NCBI GenBank assembly: GCA_003537645.1
Contig: DPRM01000148.1
Span: 29,967 to 66,543, forward strand
Reading direction: 5' to 3'
DNA length: 36,577 bases
Source of the DNA: Prolixibacteraceae bacterium
GTDB taxonomy: Bacteria; Bacteroidota; Bacteroidia; Bacteroidales; Prolixibacteraceae
The translations under genes were made by a program, and so were the position numbers. The notes under the pieces were generated by a model, which worked only from the letters and a program-made list of their open reading frames with translations, made no database searches and was not told where the DNA came from. The first letter of the stretch is position 1. Each line of letters starts with the position of its first letter. Shown here piece by piece: positions 30,088-36,577 of this stretch.

Positions 30088-31092
30088 CTATTGGTTTATC
30101 TCGGCCGAAGTATGAAATCCGGAAGCCACAACTGTTGTTTCAATATTGGAGCTGGTTACAACAGTTGCATTAACCAATATCGATTTAACGAGTACTTTCC
30201 CGTTACTTTCAGTGGTAAATTGCTGGTTAATCTTTTTATTCTTTGCCAAAGCAACGGCCAGCTCGGCAGTAGTTAGTGCGGTTTCCTGTAATGGTTTAAG
30301 TATCGTACATGTTTGCAAACCGTCACTAATTGCTCTAAGGTTCTCCAACTCAGCATCCTGACCGGCAAGAAGAATTTTGCCTTCCAATCCGGCTTCTTTC
30401 AGCGCCATTATAGCTCCAAGTGCCTGATTGTCGTTTCCGCAAATTATTCCGGTCAGCCCTTCCGAATATTTTTCTGTAATAATTTTCGCTTGCCGGTAAC
30501 CGTCATCTTTGGTCCAGGCTTCACCAAATTCACTGTACGAAAGGCTAACATCTCCGCTTTCCATCAGCGGCTGAAAAATATTCATCTGCCCTAAGAAAAG
30601 ACGCGAAGAATTGTTGTCGTATTTGGAGCCGCCAATCAATGCATAATTTCCTTTGGGTTTAAGTGAGAGCAGGTACTTTGCCTGAATTTCACCGGTATTC
30701 ACACTGTTAGTCGAAACGTAATAATCGAGCTGACAGCCATTAATCAAACGGTCGTAGGCAATTACTTTCACCTCTGCTTTTTGCGCCAGTTCCACAATTT
30801 TTGCAGCTTCATCCTGATCAATCGGAACGACGATCAAAACTTTTGCACCTTTATTAATCATGTCCTGGGCCTGCGAAATTTGTTTCTGCTGATCGTTATC
30901 GGCCACTTCGAGCAAAACTTCTGCTCCCAGTTTTGTTAGATTTTCAACCAGGTAATCTTTGTCCTTAATCCAGCGTTCGTTTTCGTAGCTATGTATCAAA
31001 ATTCCTATTTTCGGATGTTTTGGCTGACAGCCTGAAAAAACAGAAATCGTAGTCAGAAAAATTAAAACGATAGCGATAGATTTGGTTTTCAT
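30088..31092 (-). CDS. Sugar-binding lipoprotein, xylose-binding (XylF-like) periplasmic protein family
   Basis: A 334-residue type I periplasmic-binding-fold protein. The signal ends in a lipobox (SVFSGC, Cys21), so it is lipid-anchored. GILIHSYENERWIKDKDYL, KGAKVLIVVPIDQDEAAKIVELAQKAEVKVIAYDRLI and NALGAI-type GNDNQALGAIMALKEAGLEGKILLAGQDAE are marks of the D-xylose/ribose binding group. No ABC permease or ATPase is adjacent, so it is an orphan here and might serve in sensing or work with a transporter elsewhere. It stands between the S46 peptidase and maf as its own transcript. The ligand is not certain; xylose or another pentose is a family-level guess. Confidence 0.88.
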   Translation of the reverse strand: MKTKSIAIVLIFLTTISVFSGCQPKHPKIGILIHSYENERWIKDKDYLVENLTKLGAEVLLEVADNDQQKQISQAQDMINKGAKVLIVVPIDQDEAAKIVELAQKAEVKVIAYDRLINGCQLDYYVSTNSVNTGEIQAKYLLSLKPKGNYALIGGSKYDNNSSRLFLGQMNIFQPLMESGDVSLSYSEFGEAWTKDDGYRQAKIITEKYSEGLTGIICGNDNQALGAIMALKEAGLEGKILLAGQDAELENLRAISDGLQTCTILKPLQETALTTAELAVALAKNKKINQQFTTESNGKVLVKSILVNATVVTSSNIETTVVASGFHTSAEINQ

Positions 31093-31148
31093 TGGATAGT
31101 GTTTATAATTTAGCCGGGGATGAAGATACTAAATGAATTTAAAATTTA

Positions 31149-31730
31149 TCAAAAAGCTTTAAGGTGCTCGTAAAGGCTCTGAATTGGTAATCCCATTACA
31201 TTAAAAAAGGAGCCTTCGATGTGATAAATACCAATGTAGCCAATCCATTCCTGAATTCCATAAGCACCGGCTTTGTCAAACGGTCTATAATTTTCGAGGT
31301 AATAGTGAATTTCTTCGTCGCTCAGTTCTTTGAACCAAACATCGGTTAAAGCATAAAACGAGACTTTCTTTTGAGTCGAAAGCAAACATACTCCTGTTAA
31401 AACCTGGTGTTTCTTTCCTGATAATTCTTTCAGCATTCTGAATCCGTCGGCGTAATCAACAGGTTTGTTCATCACCTGACCATCGAGCCATACAATTGTA
31501 TCGGCAGTAATCACCACCTGATTATCTTTCAGGAGCGGACGAAATGCTTCGGCTTTCAGTTCTGCCAGATAAACAGGCACTTCGGTCATTCCCAACCCTT
31601 CCGGAAAATCTTCAGGAACATCCATCAACTGAACGGTGAATTTCAAGCCCAAATCAGCAAGCAATTGCTGACGACGCGGCGATTTGGAGGCGAGGATGAG
31701 TTCGTATTTTTCAAAAAACTTCTGATGCAT
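31149..31730 (-). CDS. maf: Maf-like nucleoside triphosphate pyrophosphatase (YhdE type)
   Basis: A 193-residue cytoplasmic enzyme that hydrolyses dTTP, UTP and modified nucleotides to monophosphates. LILASKSPRRQQLLADLG (11-28) is the N-terminal Maf signature with the SxSPRR substrate loop. ITADTIVWLDGQVMNKP holds the catalytic Asp, and GAYGIQEWIGYIGIYHIEGSFFNVMGLPI is the C-terminal motif. The start at 31730 gives MHQKFFEKYELILAS; the longer upstream frame runs through a dispersed repeat and is rejected. It follows kdsC by 81 bases that include the repeat at 31771-31805, and it is probably the last gene of a three-gene unit (DUF2520, kdsC, maf), an order I recall from other Bacteroidota. Confidence 0.94.
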   Translation of the reverse strand: MHQKFFEKYELILASKSPRRQQLLADLGLKFTVQLMDVPEDFPEGLGMTEVPVYLAELKAEAFRPLLKDNQVVITADTIVWLDGQVMNKPVDYADGFRMLKELSGKKHQVLTGVCLLSTQKKVSFYALTDVWFKELSDEEIHYYLENYRPFDKAGAYGIQEWIGYIGIYHIEGSFFNVMGLPIQSLYEHLKAF

Positions 31731-31770
31731 GATTTTTAAGTTGAGCGTTTGAAGTTCGTAATTCATAGTT

Positions 31771-31805
31771 CTCCAGGCACTCCAAACTTTAGGCACTTCG
31801 AACTT
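31771..31805. repeat. Second copy of the GGCACTTCGAACT-family repeat
   Basis: These 35 bases match 15347-15381 with one mismatch (A for G) in the same orientation. They lie six bases after the kdsC stop codon. Only the right arm of the element is present here. Confidence 0.85.
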
Positions 31806-31811
31806 GATTTT

Positions 31812-32342
31812 TTAATCTGCCTTTATTCCTGAAATTTCCTGGCCGAACCATTTTTGCTGCGAGCGCATTACTTGCTCAATCACATCGCGAACGCAACCTT
31901 CACCACCTTTTTTATCGGAGATATAGAGTGAAATTGCTTTAATTTCAGGAACTGCATCCAGCGGACATGTTGGGATTCCGATTTGTTTCATTATTTCATG
32001 GTCCACCAAATCGTCGCCCATATAAAGAATCTCGCTTTTCTGTAATCCTGTTTTTGTAAGGATATCTTCCAGGCATTCGGTTTTGTTGAACGAATTGAGG
32101 TAAATGTGTCCGACACCCAGTTTTTTGTACCGAAGTTTTACGCGTTGTGTATTTGCGCCGGTTACAATTGCTATCTGAAACCCATTTTGGAGCGCAAATC
32201 GAATGGCGAATCCGTCTTTGATATTGGCAGTTCGCACCGGATCGCCGTTTTCGTCGAGCGGCGAGGTGTCGGACGATAAGACACCATCAACATCGAAAAT
32301 GAATGCTTTGATATTTTTAAGTCGTTCTTTAAAGAAGGTCAT
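31812..32342 (-). CDS. kdsC: 3-deoxy-D-manno-octulosonate 8-phosphate phosphatase
   Basis: A HAD phosphatase of 176 residues that makes Kdo from Kdo-8-phosphate for lipopolysaccharide. AFIFDVDGVLSSD (13-25) holds the nucleophile Asp17 and acid Asp19. DGFAIRFALQNGFQIAIVTGANTQRV contains motif II, and ILYMGDDLVDHEIM motif IV. The small cap-less size is typical of the tetrameric C0-type KdsC. The SSDTSPLDENGDPVRTANIKDG loop matches the family. Its start overlaps the end of the DUF2520 gene by 14 bases, so the two are translationally coupled, and maf follows. Full length with no missing catalytic residue. Confidence 0.93.
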   Translation of the reverse strand: MTFFKERLKNIKAFIFDVDGVLSSDTSPLDENGDPVRTANIKDGFAIRFALQNGFQIAIVTGANTQRVKLRYKKLGVGHIYLNSFNKTECLEDILTKTGLQKSEILYMGDDLVDHEIMKQIGIPTCPLDAVPEIKAISLYISDKKGGEGCVRDVIEQVMRSQQKWFGQEISGIKAD

Positions 32343-33123
32343 GCGAGTGTTTTTGTTGAAGCTGAAAAATGCTTTCTGTCACAAAACTATATATTTTCTG
32401 GTATTCAGGTTTGTCGTGCAGCATTTTTAATTGTGCATTTATTATGGACTGATCGTTCCGTTTGGCCGGACCGGTTTGGGCTTCAAGCGGATGAAGTGCG
32501 TTTATTTTTTCGGCAGTTTCGCGGATAAGTGGCTTCAAGAGTTCGAAGTCCAGCTTTTTATCATGAAGAATTTCGGCACCAATTGAATAAAAATGGTTCA
32601 CAAAATTGTTGACAAAAACGGCAGCCAGGTGTAACGATTTCCGTTCTTCGGAATTGATCTGGTTCACAGATGAAGAAAGGCGTTCGCCCAATTTTTCCAA
32701 TTTCATCGTGGTCGATGGATGGTTGGCCTCGATGCAGATCGGGATGTCAGAAAAATCGACTTTCCGGCTTTTCGAGAAAGTTTGCAATGGATAAAACACC
32801 CCGTAACAATTGGTGAATCCGTCCAAAATACTCATTGGGACGCTACCGGCGGTATGCACAATAAGCCGGTCTTCATTCAGGTTAAGATTTTCGAGTATTT
32901 CCTGAATGGCCGAGTCTTTCACAGCAATGATGTAAATGTCAGCATCGGCAATAAGTTGCGACAAGTTATTTGTAAAGGGCGCGTTCACTTTGTCAGCCAG
33001 TTGTTTGGCCGATTCAATTTTCCGGCTGTAAACCTGCTTTACCCTGATTCCCTTTTCGTTCAACGCCTGCGCTAGTTGAGTAGCGAGGTTTCCGGCTCCG
33101 ATTAAAACTACATTTTCTATCAT
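32329..33123 (-). CDS. Rossmann-fold and DUF2520 domain protein
   Basis: A 264-residue protein with an N-terminal NAD(P)-binding domain of the ProC/F420-reductase type (VVLIGAGNLATQLAQALNEKG, GAGNLA at 9-14, and IYIIAVKDSAI). A C-terminal helical DUF2520 domain follows (about 130-255, with HLAAVFVNNFVNHFYSIGAEIL). AGSVPMSILDGF and YGVFYPLQTFSKSR are further family words. The reaction is not known; the fold suggests an NADP-dependent oxidoreductase. It overlaps kdsC by 14 bases and comes seven bases after the RelE/ParE-type toxin gene on the same strand. Confidence 0.9.
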   Translation of the reverse strand: MIENVVLIGAGNLATQLAQALNEKGIRVKQVYSRKIESAKQLADKVNAPFTNNLSQLIADADIYIIAVKDSAIQEILENLNLNEDRLIVHTAGSVPMSILDGFTNCYGVFYPLQTFSKSRKVDFSDIPICIEANHPSTTMKLEKLGERLSSSVNQINSEERKSLHLAAVFVNNFVNHFYSIGAEILHDKKLDFELLKPLIRETAEKINALHPLEAQTGPAKRNDQSIINAQLKMLHDKPEYQKIYSFVTESIFQLQQKHSHDLL

Positions 33124-33130
33124 GGGGTGC

Positions 33131-33481
33131 TTATTTTATTTTTCTGGTCCTTTTTATTCTTAGTGGCTGACGACTACCATGGATGATATCCAAAATCACT
33201 ATTTCCTGATGAGTGATCTTATAAATAATTAACCAACTCAAACAAACGGCCTTTCTGTAATTTTTATTTTTTGTTTGGATTTCTTCACACTCACGAAAGA
33301 CAAATGGATTCCTTCCAATACAATTAATGGTTTTAAATATCTCGTCGCCAACGCGGATTGCGCTCAGTGGTTCAAGCATTGTGAAAGCAATATAACCAGT
33401 GATTTGTTCAAAGCTTTTTAAGGCCTGACTGGAAATCCTTACCGGATAAGGCTTTTCAGTTTCTTCTTGTGTTCGGCCCAT
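33131..33481 (-). CDS. RelE/ParE-superfamily toxin
   Basis: A toxin of up to 116 residues. The N-terminal helix (PVRISSQALKSFEQITGYI), a FRECEEIQTKNKNYRKAVCLSWLIIYKIT strand region and a C-terminal IVILDIIHGSRQPLRI strand match the RelE/ParE fold, in which the HGSR segment is typical. It overlaps the antitoxin gene by 43 bases. The ATG used gives a nine-residue polar extension (MGRTQEETE); the true start could be a non-ATG codon slightly downstream. Whether it cuts ribosome-bound mRNA (RelE) or poisons gyrase (ParE) cannot be told. The antitoxin-first order and overlap support an intact type II module. Confidence 0.85.
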   Translation of the reverse strand: MGRTQEETEKPYPVRISSQALKSFEQITGYIAFTMLEPLSAIRVGDEIFKTINCIGRNPFVFRECEEIQTKNKNYRKAVCLSWLIIYKITHQEIVILDIIHGSRQPLRIKRTRKIK

Positions 33482-33690
33482 TGTCGCTTTGCTTCAGTTA
33501 AGTTTACCAACGGAGAATTTTCAGACTGCTCGATCAATTTTCTAAAATCTTCAGTAGATATTGGATTTCCTGGCAGAGCGCCATAAATTGAATCAGGCTC
33601 ATTTACAATGCGTATCAAATGTTGACGCTCTAACTCTTGCAACGCCTCCAACGATTTTTCTCTTGTAAGCTCTATCTTTAATGTTTGCAT
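33439..33690 (-). CDS. Antitoxin partner of the RelE/ParE toxin
   Basis: An 83-residue protein. The N-terminal part, MQTLKIELTREKSLEALQELERQHLIRIV, is like the strand-helix start of Bacteroidota antitoxins in which the first residues bind DNA as a dimer. The C-terminal part (STEDFRKLIEQ and WAEHKKKLKSLIR) is basic and helical and would wrap the toxin. It precedes and overlaps the toxin gene by 43 bases. I do not assign a Pfam family with confidence. Position, size and overlap are the main evidence. Confidence 0.8.
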   Translation of the reverse strand: MQTLKIELTREKSLEALQELERQHLIRIVNEPDSIYGALPGNPISTEDFRKLIEQSENSPLVNLTEAKRQWAEHKKKLKSLIR

Positions 33691-33773
33691 GGCTAAAGTT
33701 ATTTATTGCAATTGTTTTTCTGAATAAGAAGCGAAGTTATGAAATTTTTTTTGACGAGACTGCCCTAAATGCA

Positions 33774-33808
33774 AGTGAGCGGGTGACTTCAGAAATCACC
33801 CGCTCACT
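33774..33808. terminator. 13-bp hairpin after the superoxide dismutase gene
   Basis: A perfect stem, AGTGAGCGGGTGA with TCACCCGCTCACT, has a 9-nt loop and starts 22 bases after the SOD stop codon (minus strand). No T-run follows on either strand, so it may act as a stabiliser or a weak terminator. Confidence 0.65.
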
Positions 33809-33830
33809 AAAAGATATGTTGTAATAAAAC

Positions 33831-34532
33831 TTACTTGTTTTCGAAACGCTTGCTAACCACATCCCAGTTGACAATATTCCAGAAATTGTCAACATAGTCG
33901 GCGCGTAGATTTTGATATTTCAGGTAATAAGCGTGTTCCCAAACGTCGAGGGCTAAGAGCGGAGTTCCTTTTTTCTCCACCACGTCCATCAAAGGGTTGT
34001 CCTGATTGGGAGTTGAGGAAACAAATAATTTGCCGTCTTTTCCCAGAACCAGCCAGGCCCAGCCACTTCCGAACTGCTTTTTGGCCGCACCTGAAAATTC
34101 TTCCTTGAATTTATCGAACGATCCAAAATCTTTTTCGATGGCAGCTTTTAGCGATGCCGATGGGGCCGTTTTGGCGGCTGTCATATTTTCCCAGAACAGG
34201 TTATGATTGTAATAACCTCCGCCATTGTTTCTAACAGCAATTGGTTGTTTGCTTATTTCGGCAAAAATGCTCTTCAGATCGAGATTGGCTGCCGGAGTTT
34301 CTTTTATGGCCGCCAAAAAATTATTGTAATAAGCTTTGTGGTGTTTGCTGTAATGGATTTCCATCGTTTTGGCATCGATAGTTGGTTCCAGCGCATTGTA
34401 TGCGTATGGCAGTTCAGGAAAAACAAGTTCGACGGCTTTGGTCGAAAGCGCTTTATCGGATGGGTTGGATGCAAAGAGCGGCAAAACAGCAATTGCTAAT
34501 ACGAATGTTAGAACGAGATTCTTTTGTTTCAT
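33831..34532 (-). CDS. Exported superoxide dismutase, Fe/Mn family, Mn-like
   Basis: A 233-residue superoxide dismutase with an N-terminal signal-like segment (MKQKNLVLTFVLAIAVLPLFAS), so it should act in the periplasm. The ligands are His60 (MEIHYSKHH), His110 (YYNHNLFW), and Asp196 and His200 (DVWEHAYY). The core FGSGWAWLVL is normal. GGGYYNH combined with Gln177 in TPNQDNP fits the Mn-type or cambialistic second-sphere pattern. The start at 34532 is chosen because it begins the signal peptide. A strong hairpin follows. An exported SOD is unusual next to the usual cytoplasmic form and suggests defence against external superoxide in an oxygen-exposed anaerobe. Confidence 0.94.
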   Translation of the reverse strand: MKQKNLVLTFVLAIAVLPLFASNPSDKALSTKAVELVFPELPYAYNALEPTIDAKTMEIHYSKHHKAYYNNFLAAIKETPAANLDLKSIFAEISKQPIAVRNNGGGYYNHNLFWENMTAAKTAPSASLKAAIEKDFGSFDKFKEEFSGAAKKQFGSGWAWLVLGKDGKLFVSSTPNQDNPLMDVVEKKGTPLLALDVWEHAYYLKYQNLRADYVDNFWNIVNWDVVSKRFENK

Positions 34533-34652
34533 GGTTTTCAAATTTATAATGTTTATGATTTTTTTCGTAACTGAACTCATAAACAGCTATAAATCTGATT
34601 TGTTTAGAACCTGAAAGATGGGAATTTTCTATCGGGAATAGAGAAAATAAAA

Positions 34653-34928
34653 CTAGTCGCCCAACTCGAACATTCCGGCGAGGTCGGCTTTCGAGAAGGT
34701 TTTGAAAGCCACCATCGACTCCGTTTTTGTGATTCCTTCCACCTTGATCACCTTTTCGGTCATCAGCTCGGCGAGGTCGTCGGCGTGAGGAAGCTGGATG
34801 ATGGCTACTAAATCGAAACGTCCGCTAACCGAATAAACTTCGGCGATTCCATACAGGCTAACCAGCTGTTCTGCAACTGAATTGATTTTAGTGCGTTCGG
34901 CATTGATGAGTATAATTGCGTTGATCAT
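34653..34928 (-). CDS. Stand-alone Lrp/AsnC ligand-binding (RAM) domain protein
   Basis: A 91-residue protein consisting only of the RAM effector domain of the Lrp/AsnC family: MINAIILINAERTKINSVAEQL, VYSVSGRFDLVAIIQLPHADDLAELM and VIKVEGITKTESMVAFKTFS. No helix-turn-helix precedes it; the longer upstream frame has no homology and overlaps the toxin gene. Such short RAM proteins bind amino acids and can modulate full-length Lrp proteins or other partners; its partner is unknown. The ATG follows the RelE/ParE-type toxin stop by ten bases, so the three genes may share a transcript. Confidence 0.9.
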   Translation of the reverse strand: MINAIILINAERTKINSVAEQLVSLYGIAEVYSVSGRFDLVAIIQLPHADDLAELMTEKVIKVEGITKTESMVAFKTFSKADLAGMFELGD

Positions 34929-34938
34929 GGTTTTAATT

Positions 34939-35238
34939 TTATTTGACCTTTTCAGGATTTTGCATAGTATTGAATAGGAAAACAATGTAAATAAAGTGAT
35001 CCTTTACTTCGTAGAAAATAATTGTTTGTTTACTTAACACTGCTTTCCTCAACCGCGGATTGTATGTCGATGCCGGAAATATCAGTGGAAATTTGCCAAT
35101 CAGCCGAATCTGCCGGGAAAGAATATTTTTGAAATTAACCAATTCATTTTCAGTCCATTTGTCGGACAGATAATCAAGGATGCTCTCCAGATTACGTGTA
35201 GCCTCTTCTGTCCAAAACAGCTTAAAATCAGAGTCCAT
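34939..35238 (-). CDS. RelE/ParE-superfamily toxin (second module)
   Basis: A 99-residue toxin. The N-terminus, FKLFWTEEATRNLESILDYLSDKWTENEL, has the ParE helix hairpin with the W(T/S)..A..(D/N)L pattern. A strand region, NPRLRKAVLSKQTIIFYEVKDHFIYIVFLFNTMQNP, follows; NTMQNP replaces the more usual DTRQNP. The length fits ParE. It overlaps its antitoxin gene by 11 bases and is followed ten bases later by the RAM-domain gene. Gyrase or ribosome targeting cannot be decided from sequence. Confidence 0.88.
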   Translation of the reverse strand: MDSDFKLFWTEEATRNLESILDYLSDKWTENELVNFKNILSRQIRLIGKFPLIFPASTYNPRLRKAVLSKQTIIFYEVKDHFIYIVFLFNTMQNPEKVK

Positions 35239-35455
35239 ATTTCATTTTCACATCGTTATGCGAAACAATTCTTCCGTCAGCGATATCATTAATACCACGT
35301 TGAATACCATCTTTAACCGCGTTCGGCAGTTCGTGCCACCAATCATTTTCCGATCCTTTAGAGTCTTTAACTATTTTCAGATAGTTAAGCGTTTCAGTGT
35401 CTTCAAGTTTTGTAAGCCACTCTATTAACTCTAATTTTATTGCGTTGTGTCCCAT
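35228..35455 (-). CDS. Antitoxin partner of the second RelE/ParE module
   Basis: A 75-residue protein. The C-terminal half, WHELPNAVKDGIQRGINDIADGRIVSHNDVKMKYG, is the segment common to Bacteroidota antitoxins that pair with ParE-like toxins (a helix, then GR-x-SH-x-V, then a tail that occupies the toxin). The N-terminal helix, IKLELIEWLTKLEDTETLNYLKIVKDS, is unlike classical ribbon-helix-helix domains. It overlaps the toxin gene by 11 bases and lies upstream, the usual order. I am fairly sure of the role but not of its family name. Confidence 0.82.
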   Translation of the reverse strand: MGHNAIKLELIEWLTKLEDTETLNYLKIVKDSKGSENDWWHELPNAVKDGIQRGINDIADGRIVSHNDVKMKYGL

Positions 35456-35550
35456 TTTTATTTGGTTTTTACAAAGCTAAAAAAAAAGTCAATCAATAAG
35501 AGTCTAATAATTTCTGAATGCAATTTCCAAATTCGTAATAATGCGAAATT

Positions 35551-36480
35551 TTAATGACTGTCAATTCCTTCCAGCATATAAATGGAATGTTCGATGGTAG
35601 GCAAAATTTCGTTGCAATATTCTGTCACCGCTTTCACACTTCCCGGAAGGCAGTAGATCAGCGTCTTTCCTGAAACTCCGGCAATTCCACGGCTCAAAAG
35701 CGCGGCAGGTTTTTCCATTCCATATTTCACCCTGATCAGTTCCATGATTCCCGGAATTTCTTTTTCCAGCAATGGTCTGACGGTTTCAGGAGTGAAATCA
35801 CGTGGTCCGATTCCGGTACCTCCGGTTGTAAAAACGACATCGGCTCCCTCCAATATTGCATTTTTTATCAGGATTGTCAGTCTTTCTGGATTGTCTGGTA
35901 TCAAATGGTGCGTGAATTCAGCCGGACGGTTGATTCCTGAAAAATATTTTTCGGTGAGGTTGCGGATTTGCGGACCGCTCTTATCAGCGTATTCACCAGC
36001 ACTGGCGCGGTCGCTAAGAGTGATAATGTGCACATTAATCACTTTTCGCAGATAGTTTAGCTCATCGCCTGATCTCAAAACTCCGCTCCGTAGTACGCGG
36101 GCAAAAATTCCTTCTTTGGGCATCACGCAATTGCCAACTTCTCGAAAAATAGAACAGTTGTCGCCATGACATTTTTTACCGATTTGCGTAACTTCCAGTT
36201 CCAAAGTTTCATTCACGAAGCGGTCGAGCGGTTTGCATTCGTGCAGCAAAAGTCCTTCGGTGGTAATATTTTCAGCAAACTCACCATATTTGATCGGACG
36301 CCCAGCTTCTTCCGAAAATTTGGCAATACTTTCGGTTGCCAGCAGACTGACCTGCCGGTGCCATTTCCCAGAATGGGCATCTCCAACCACTCCAATATCA
36401 GCAAGTTGAATTAATTCGACCGGGTTTTTAACCGTTCCTTTTTTTTCTGAAATATTGACAGATAAAATTTTGATTCTCAT
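35551..36480 (-). CDS. MOSC domain-MogA/MoaB fusion protein (molybdenum cofactor)
   Basis: A 309-residue fusion. The N-terminal part (1 to about 145) is a MOSC domain of the MoaE-linked type: GVVGDAHSGKWHRQVSLLA, GEFAENITTEGL and IGKKCHGDNCSIFREVGNCVMPKEGIFARV with its clustered cysteines. The C-terminal part (about 150-309) is MogA/MoaB, molybdopterin adenylyltransferase, with TLSDRASAGEYADKSGP and VVFTTGGTGIGPRDFTPETVRPLL. It should load AMP onto molybdopterin, while the MOSC part may carry sulfur or assist metal insertion. The start at 36480 (MRIKILSVNI) is chosen. It follows moaC by four bases, so the two are one operon. Confidence 0.93.
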   Translation of the reverse strand: MRIKILSVNISEKKGTVKNPVELIQLADIGVVGDAHSGKWHRQVSLLATESIAKFSEEAGRPIKYGEFAENITTEGLLLHECKPLDRFVNETLELEVTQIGKKCHGDNCSIFREVGNCVMPKEGIFARVLRSGVLRSGDELNYLRKVINVHIITLSDRASAGEYADKSGPQIRNLTEKYFSGINRPAEFTHHLIPDNPERLTILIKNAILEGADVVFTTGGTGIGPRDFTPETVRPLLEKEIPGIMELIRVKYGMEKPAALLSRGIAGVSGKTLIYCLPGSVKAVTEYCNEILPTIEHSIYMLEGIDSH

Positions 36481-36484
36481 TGTT

Positions 36485-36577
36485 CTATTTCTTTGTTTTG
36501 CTGACAAGCCGGATATTTTCGATCACCATTTCCTGATCTACTGCTTTGCACATGTCGTAAACCGTGAGCAGAGCCAC
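36485..36577 (-). CDS. moaC: Cyclic pyranopterin monophosphate synthase, C-terminal fragment
   Basis: The last 30 codons of moaC, cut by the window edge (VALLTVYDMCKAVDQEMVIE, then IRLVSKTKK and a stop). The segment VALLTVYDMCKA...M.I..IRL is the conserved C-terminal helix and strand of MoaC. It makes cyclic pyranopterin monophosphate with MoaA, the first step of molybdenum cofactor synthesis. The MOSC-MogA gene starts four bases after its stop. Confidence 0.9.
   Translation of the reverse strand: MALLTVYDMCKAVDQEMVIENIRLVSKTKK

Overview
This 36.6 kb window looks like chromosomal DNA of an anaerobic or facultative member of the Bacteroidota, most like the Marinilabiliales/Prolixibacteraceae side of the phylum. 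That placement is an inference from a T9SS-type C-terminal sorting domain on a PKD protein, an S46 dipeptidyl peptidase, several promoters of the Bacteroidota type (TTTG, about 19 nt, TAnnTTTG), weak or absent Shine-Dalgarno sequences, and short intergenic repeat families that I associate with this phylum. No rRNA, tRNA, phage, IS element or CRISPR array was seen.

Layout. 1-2503: aroA and aroB (shikimate pathway, minus strand). 2591-4179: a small membrane protein and dprA (plus). 4191-4821: a HepT/MntA (HEPN/MNT) toxin-antitoxin pair. 4846-7672: an outer-membrane-type protein and a secreted four-PKD protein with a T9SS tail. 7785-9673: a queuosine operon (yhhQ, queC, queF), preceded by a convincing class I preQ1 riboswitch at 9679-9708. 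9926-12743: an unrecognised protein, a YgjP-like metallopeptidase and a dGTPase.

12828-23590 is the most notable region: twelve co-directional minus-strand genes. In transcription order they are a DcaP-like porin, a PaaK-type CoA ligase, a tandem-ACT protein, a second PaaK-type ligase, a second tandem-ACT protein, prephenate dehydratase, a flavodoxin, a PLP aminotransferase, a two-cluster ferredoxin and the alpha, beta and gamma subunits of a VOR/KOR-type 2-oxoacid:ferredoxin oxidoreductase. Together they could interconvert aryl or branched acids, acyl-CoAs, 2-oxoacids and amino acids. In one direction this is amino acid fermentation; in the other it is reductive carboxylation that rebuilds amino acids from scavenged acids. 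An ADP-forming acyl-CoA synthetase at 24847-26907 could supply the ATP-yielding step.

24140-36577: an RRM RNA-binding protein with a glycine-rich tail, the ADP-forming acyl-CoA synthetase divergent from a universal stress protein, a DPP11-like S46 peptidase, an orphan sugar-binding lipoprotein, a maf/kdsC/DUF2520 group, two RelE/ParE toxin-antitoxin modules, an exported Mn-type superoxide dismutase, a stand-alone Lrp-type RAM domain, and a MOSC-MogA fusion directly after moaC, which is cut by the window edge.

Regulation visible in the sequence: the preQ1 riboswitch, a terminator-like hairpin in the pheA leader, a consensus promoter with a leader of about 140 nt for the porin, and an inverted repeat between the divergent acyl-CoA synthetase and Usp genes. 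Short dispersed repeats sit at or just after stop codons inside minus-strand operons.
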